Shown here piece after piece: positions 63,496-64,000 of a stretch of 64,000 bases of DNA; the stretch's first letter is position 1, and the number at the start of each line of letters is the position of its first letter. Both the position numbers and the translations under genes were made by a program. Origin of the DNA: Psychrobacter lutiphocae DSM 21542 (GTDB lineage: Bacteria; Pseudomonadota; Gammaproteobacteria; Pseudomonadales; Moraxellaceae); NCBI RefSeq assembly GCF_000382145.1, contig NZ_KB907625.1, forward strand, positions 16,191 through 80,190, read 5' to 3'. The notes under the pieces were generated by a model. It did not search any database. It had not been told where the DNA came from and was given only the letters and a program-made list of their open reading frames with translations.

Positions 63496-64000
63496 TTAGA
63501 ATTTGAAGTTAGCACCTAGTGTAAGTCCTTCTGCTTTTAAATCACGTCCGTTATAATCAATATCCTTAACTTTTGGATACCAGTCATATGCCAATTCAAC
63601 TGCTGCATTTGGTGTGAAGTTATATCCTAGTCCTACACCACCAGCAATGTTCGTATCAGACTGTTTGTTTTTGCCTCGAACTACTTGACCATTATATAGT
63701 CTTTGTTGCATTTTAATTCTGTTGTTTGCAACACCTAAACGACCTTTGGCATACATATTAGAACCTGGGAATAGATACTCTGCTGTGCCATATAAGCCAT
63801 AAACATCTGCCTCATATTTTCTTCTATCTAACATGTTCTTTGTAAAGTCTTCTTTGTTGGTGGTCATATACTCCGCTTCAACACCAAAGATTGGAGTAAA
63901 CTTAACACCACCATAGATACCGTATGAGAAGGCTTCGTCTTTGGCTTTGTCTAAATCATACTGACCAATTTTGGCACCAATGTATGGTTGTGCTGTCATA
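63496..64000 (-). CDS. Outer membrane beta-barrel protein, paralogue, 5' end beyond the window
   Basis: At least 167 residues, about 50% alike by eye to the product of 62576: QPYIGAKIGQYDLDKAKDEAFSYG, FGVEAEYMTTNKEDF, YAKGRLGVANNRIK, and NAAVELAYDWYPKV, ending LGANFKF. The Met at 63999 aligns with mature residues just after the signal peptide of its paralogue, so the true start and signal peptide lie to the right of the window. The loop between strands 5 and 6 (QRLYNGQVVRGKNKQSD) differs from the paralogue, as expected for a surface-exposed loop. Confidence 0.8.
   Translation of the reverse strand, partial: MTAQPYIGAKIGQYDLDKAKDEAFSYGIYGGVKFTPIFGVEAEYMTTNKEDFTKNMLDRRKYEADVYGLYGTAEYLFPGSNMYAKGRLGVANNRIKMQQRLYNGQVVRGKNKQSDTNIAGGVGLGYNFTPNAAVELAYDWYPKVKDIDYNGRDLKAEGLTLGANFKF

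Overview
The window looks like a chromosomal segment of a Moraxellaceae gammaproteobacterium, most likely Psychrobacter. It has an AT-rich base composition and A/T-ending codons. The gene content and pairings fit that group: pepA-holC, lptF-lptG, cbpA-cbpM, dnaJ-dapB, a hisB-hisH block, ompW and erpA. Most of the window is housekeeping DNA in short operons on both strands. I see no intact prophage, CRISPR array, rRNA operon or complete defence island.

Layout. 1-9.3 kb: a cut-off unknown gene, lplA, a divergent pair (Tat/lipoprotein GMC oxidoreductase and lipoprotein amidohydrolase), then acnA. 9.4-16 kb: a small membrane protein, hisH and hisB separated by two palindromic elements, a GNAT/PanZ-like protein, tRNA-Phe, a KilA-N pseudogene (phage debris), gph, a methyltransferase and lptG/lptF. 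18-31 kb: pepA-holC, sstT, cbpM/cbpA, an ABC-F ATPase, erpA, gshA, dsbB and mpl. 32-40 kb: a GlsB-like protein, a PTS EIIC-like permease, a LOG protein, a macrodomain protein, an FAD oxidase, a decayed IS200/IS605-type tnpB, ompW and a MOSC protein. 40-50 kb: a two-gene RND efflux system, fhs, def, dapB and dnaJ. 50-64 kb: a DUF2939 protein, a DsbC-like fragment, a second tnpB remnant, rsuA, yigZ, yheT, comM, hemN, a ThDP decarboxylase, qmcA/nfeD and two tandem outer-membrane barrel paralogues, the last cut by the window edge.

Two things stand out. (1) Two parS-like ParB sites lie 2.9 kb apart: a perfect palindrome upstream of dnaJ (49842) and a one-mismatch copy inside the coding sequence of yigZ (52750). 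They suggest this is a centromere region, normally in the origin-proximal part of the chromosome. (2) The intergenic spaces carry many small non-autonomous palindromic or TIR elements in at least six families: A, TA-flanked GGGNCTGTTGAAC; B, TA-flanked GGGTGCGTCCTCA; C and D, TATAG- and GGTAT-ended hairpins; a 132-bp AGGACTTACGCA element with a 7-bp duplication; and a 121-bp element also with a 7-bp duplication. Several form or touch gene ends, and one is nested inside a dead tnpB. No transposase that could drive them is encoded here. Short tandem arrays (14-21 bp units) add to the intergenic plasticity.

Functional themes are envelope biogenesis and homeostasis (LptFG, Mpl, OmpW, RND pump, QmcA/NfeD, DsbB), cofactor and Fe-S metabolism (LplA, ErpA, AcnA, HemN), proteostasis (DnaJ, CbpA/CbpM, Def) and redox (GshA, DsbB). 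All product names rest on motif recognition by eye; no database search was run.
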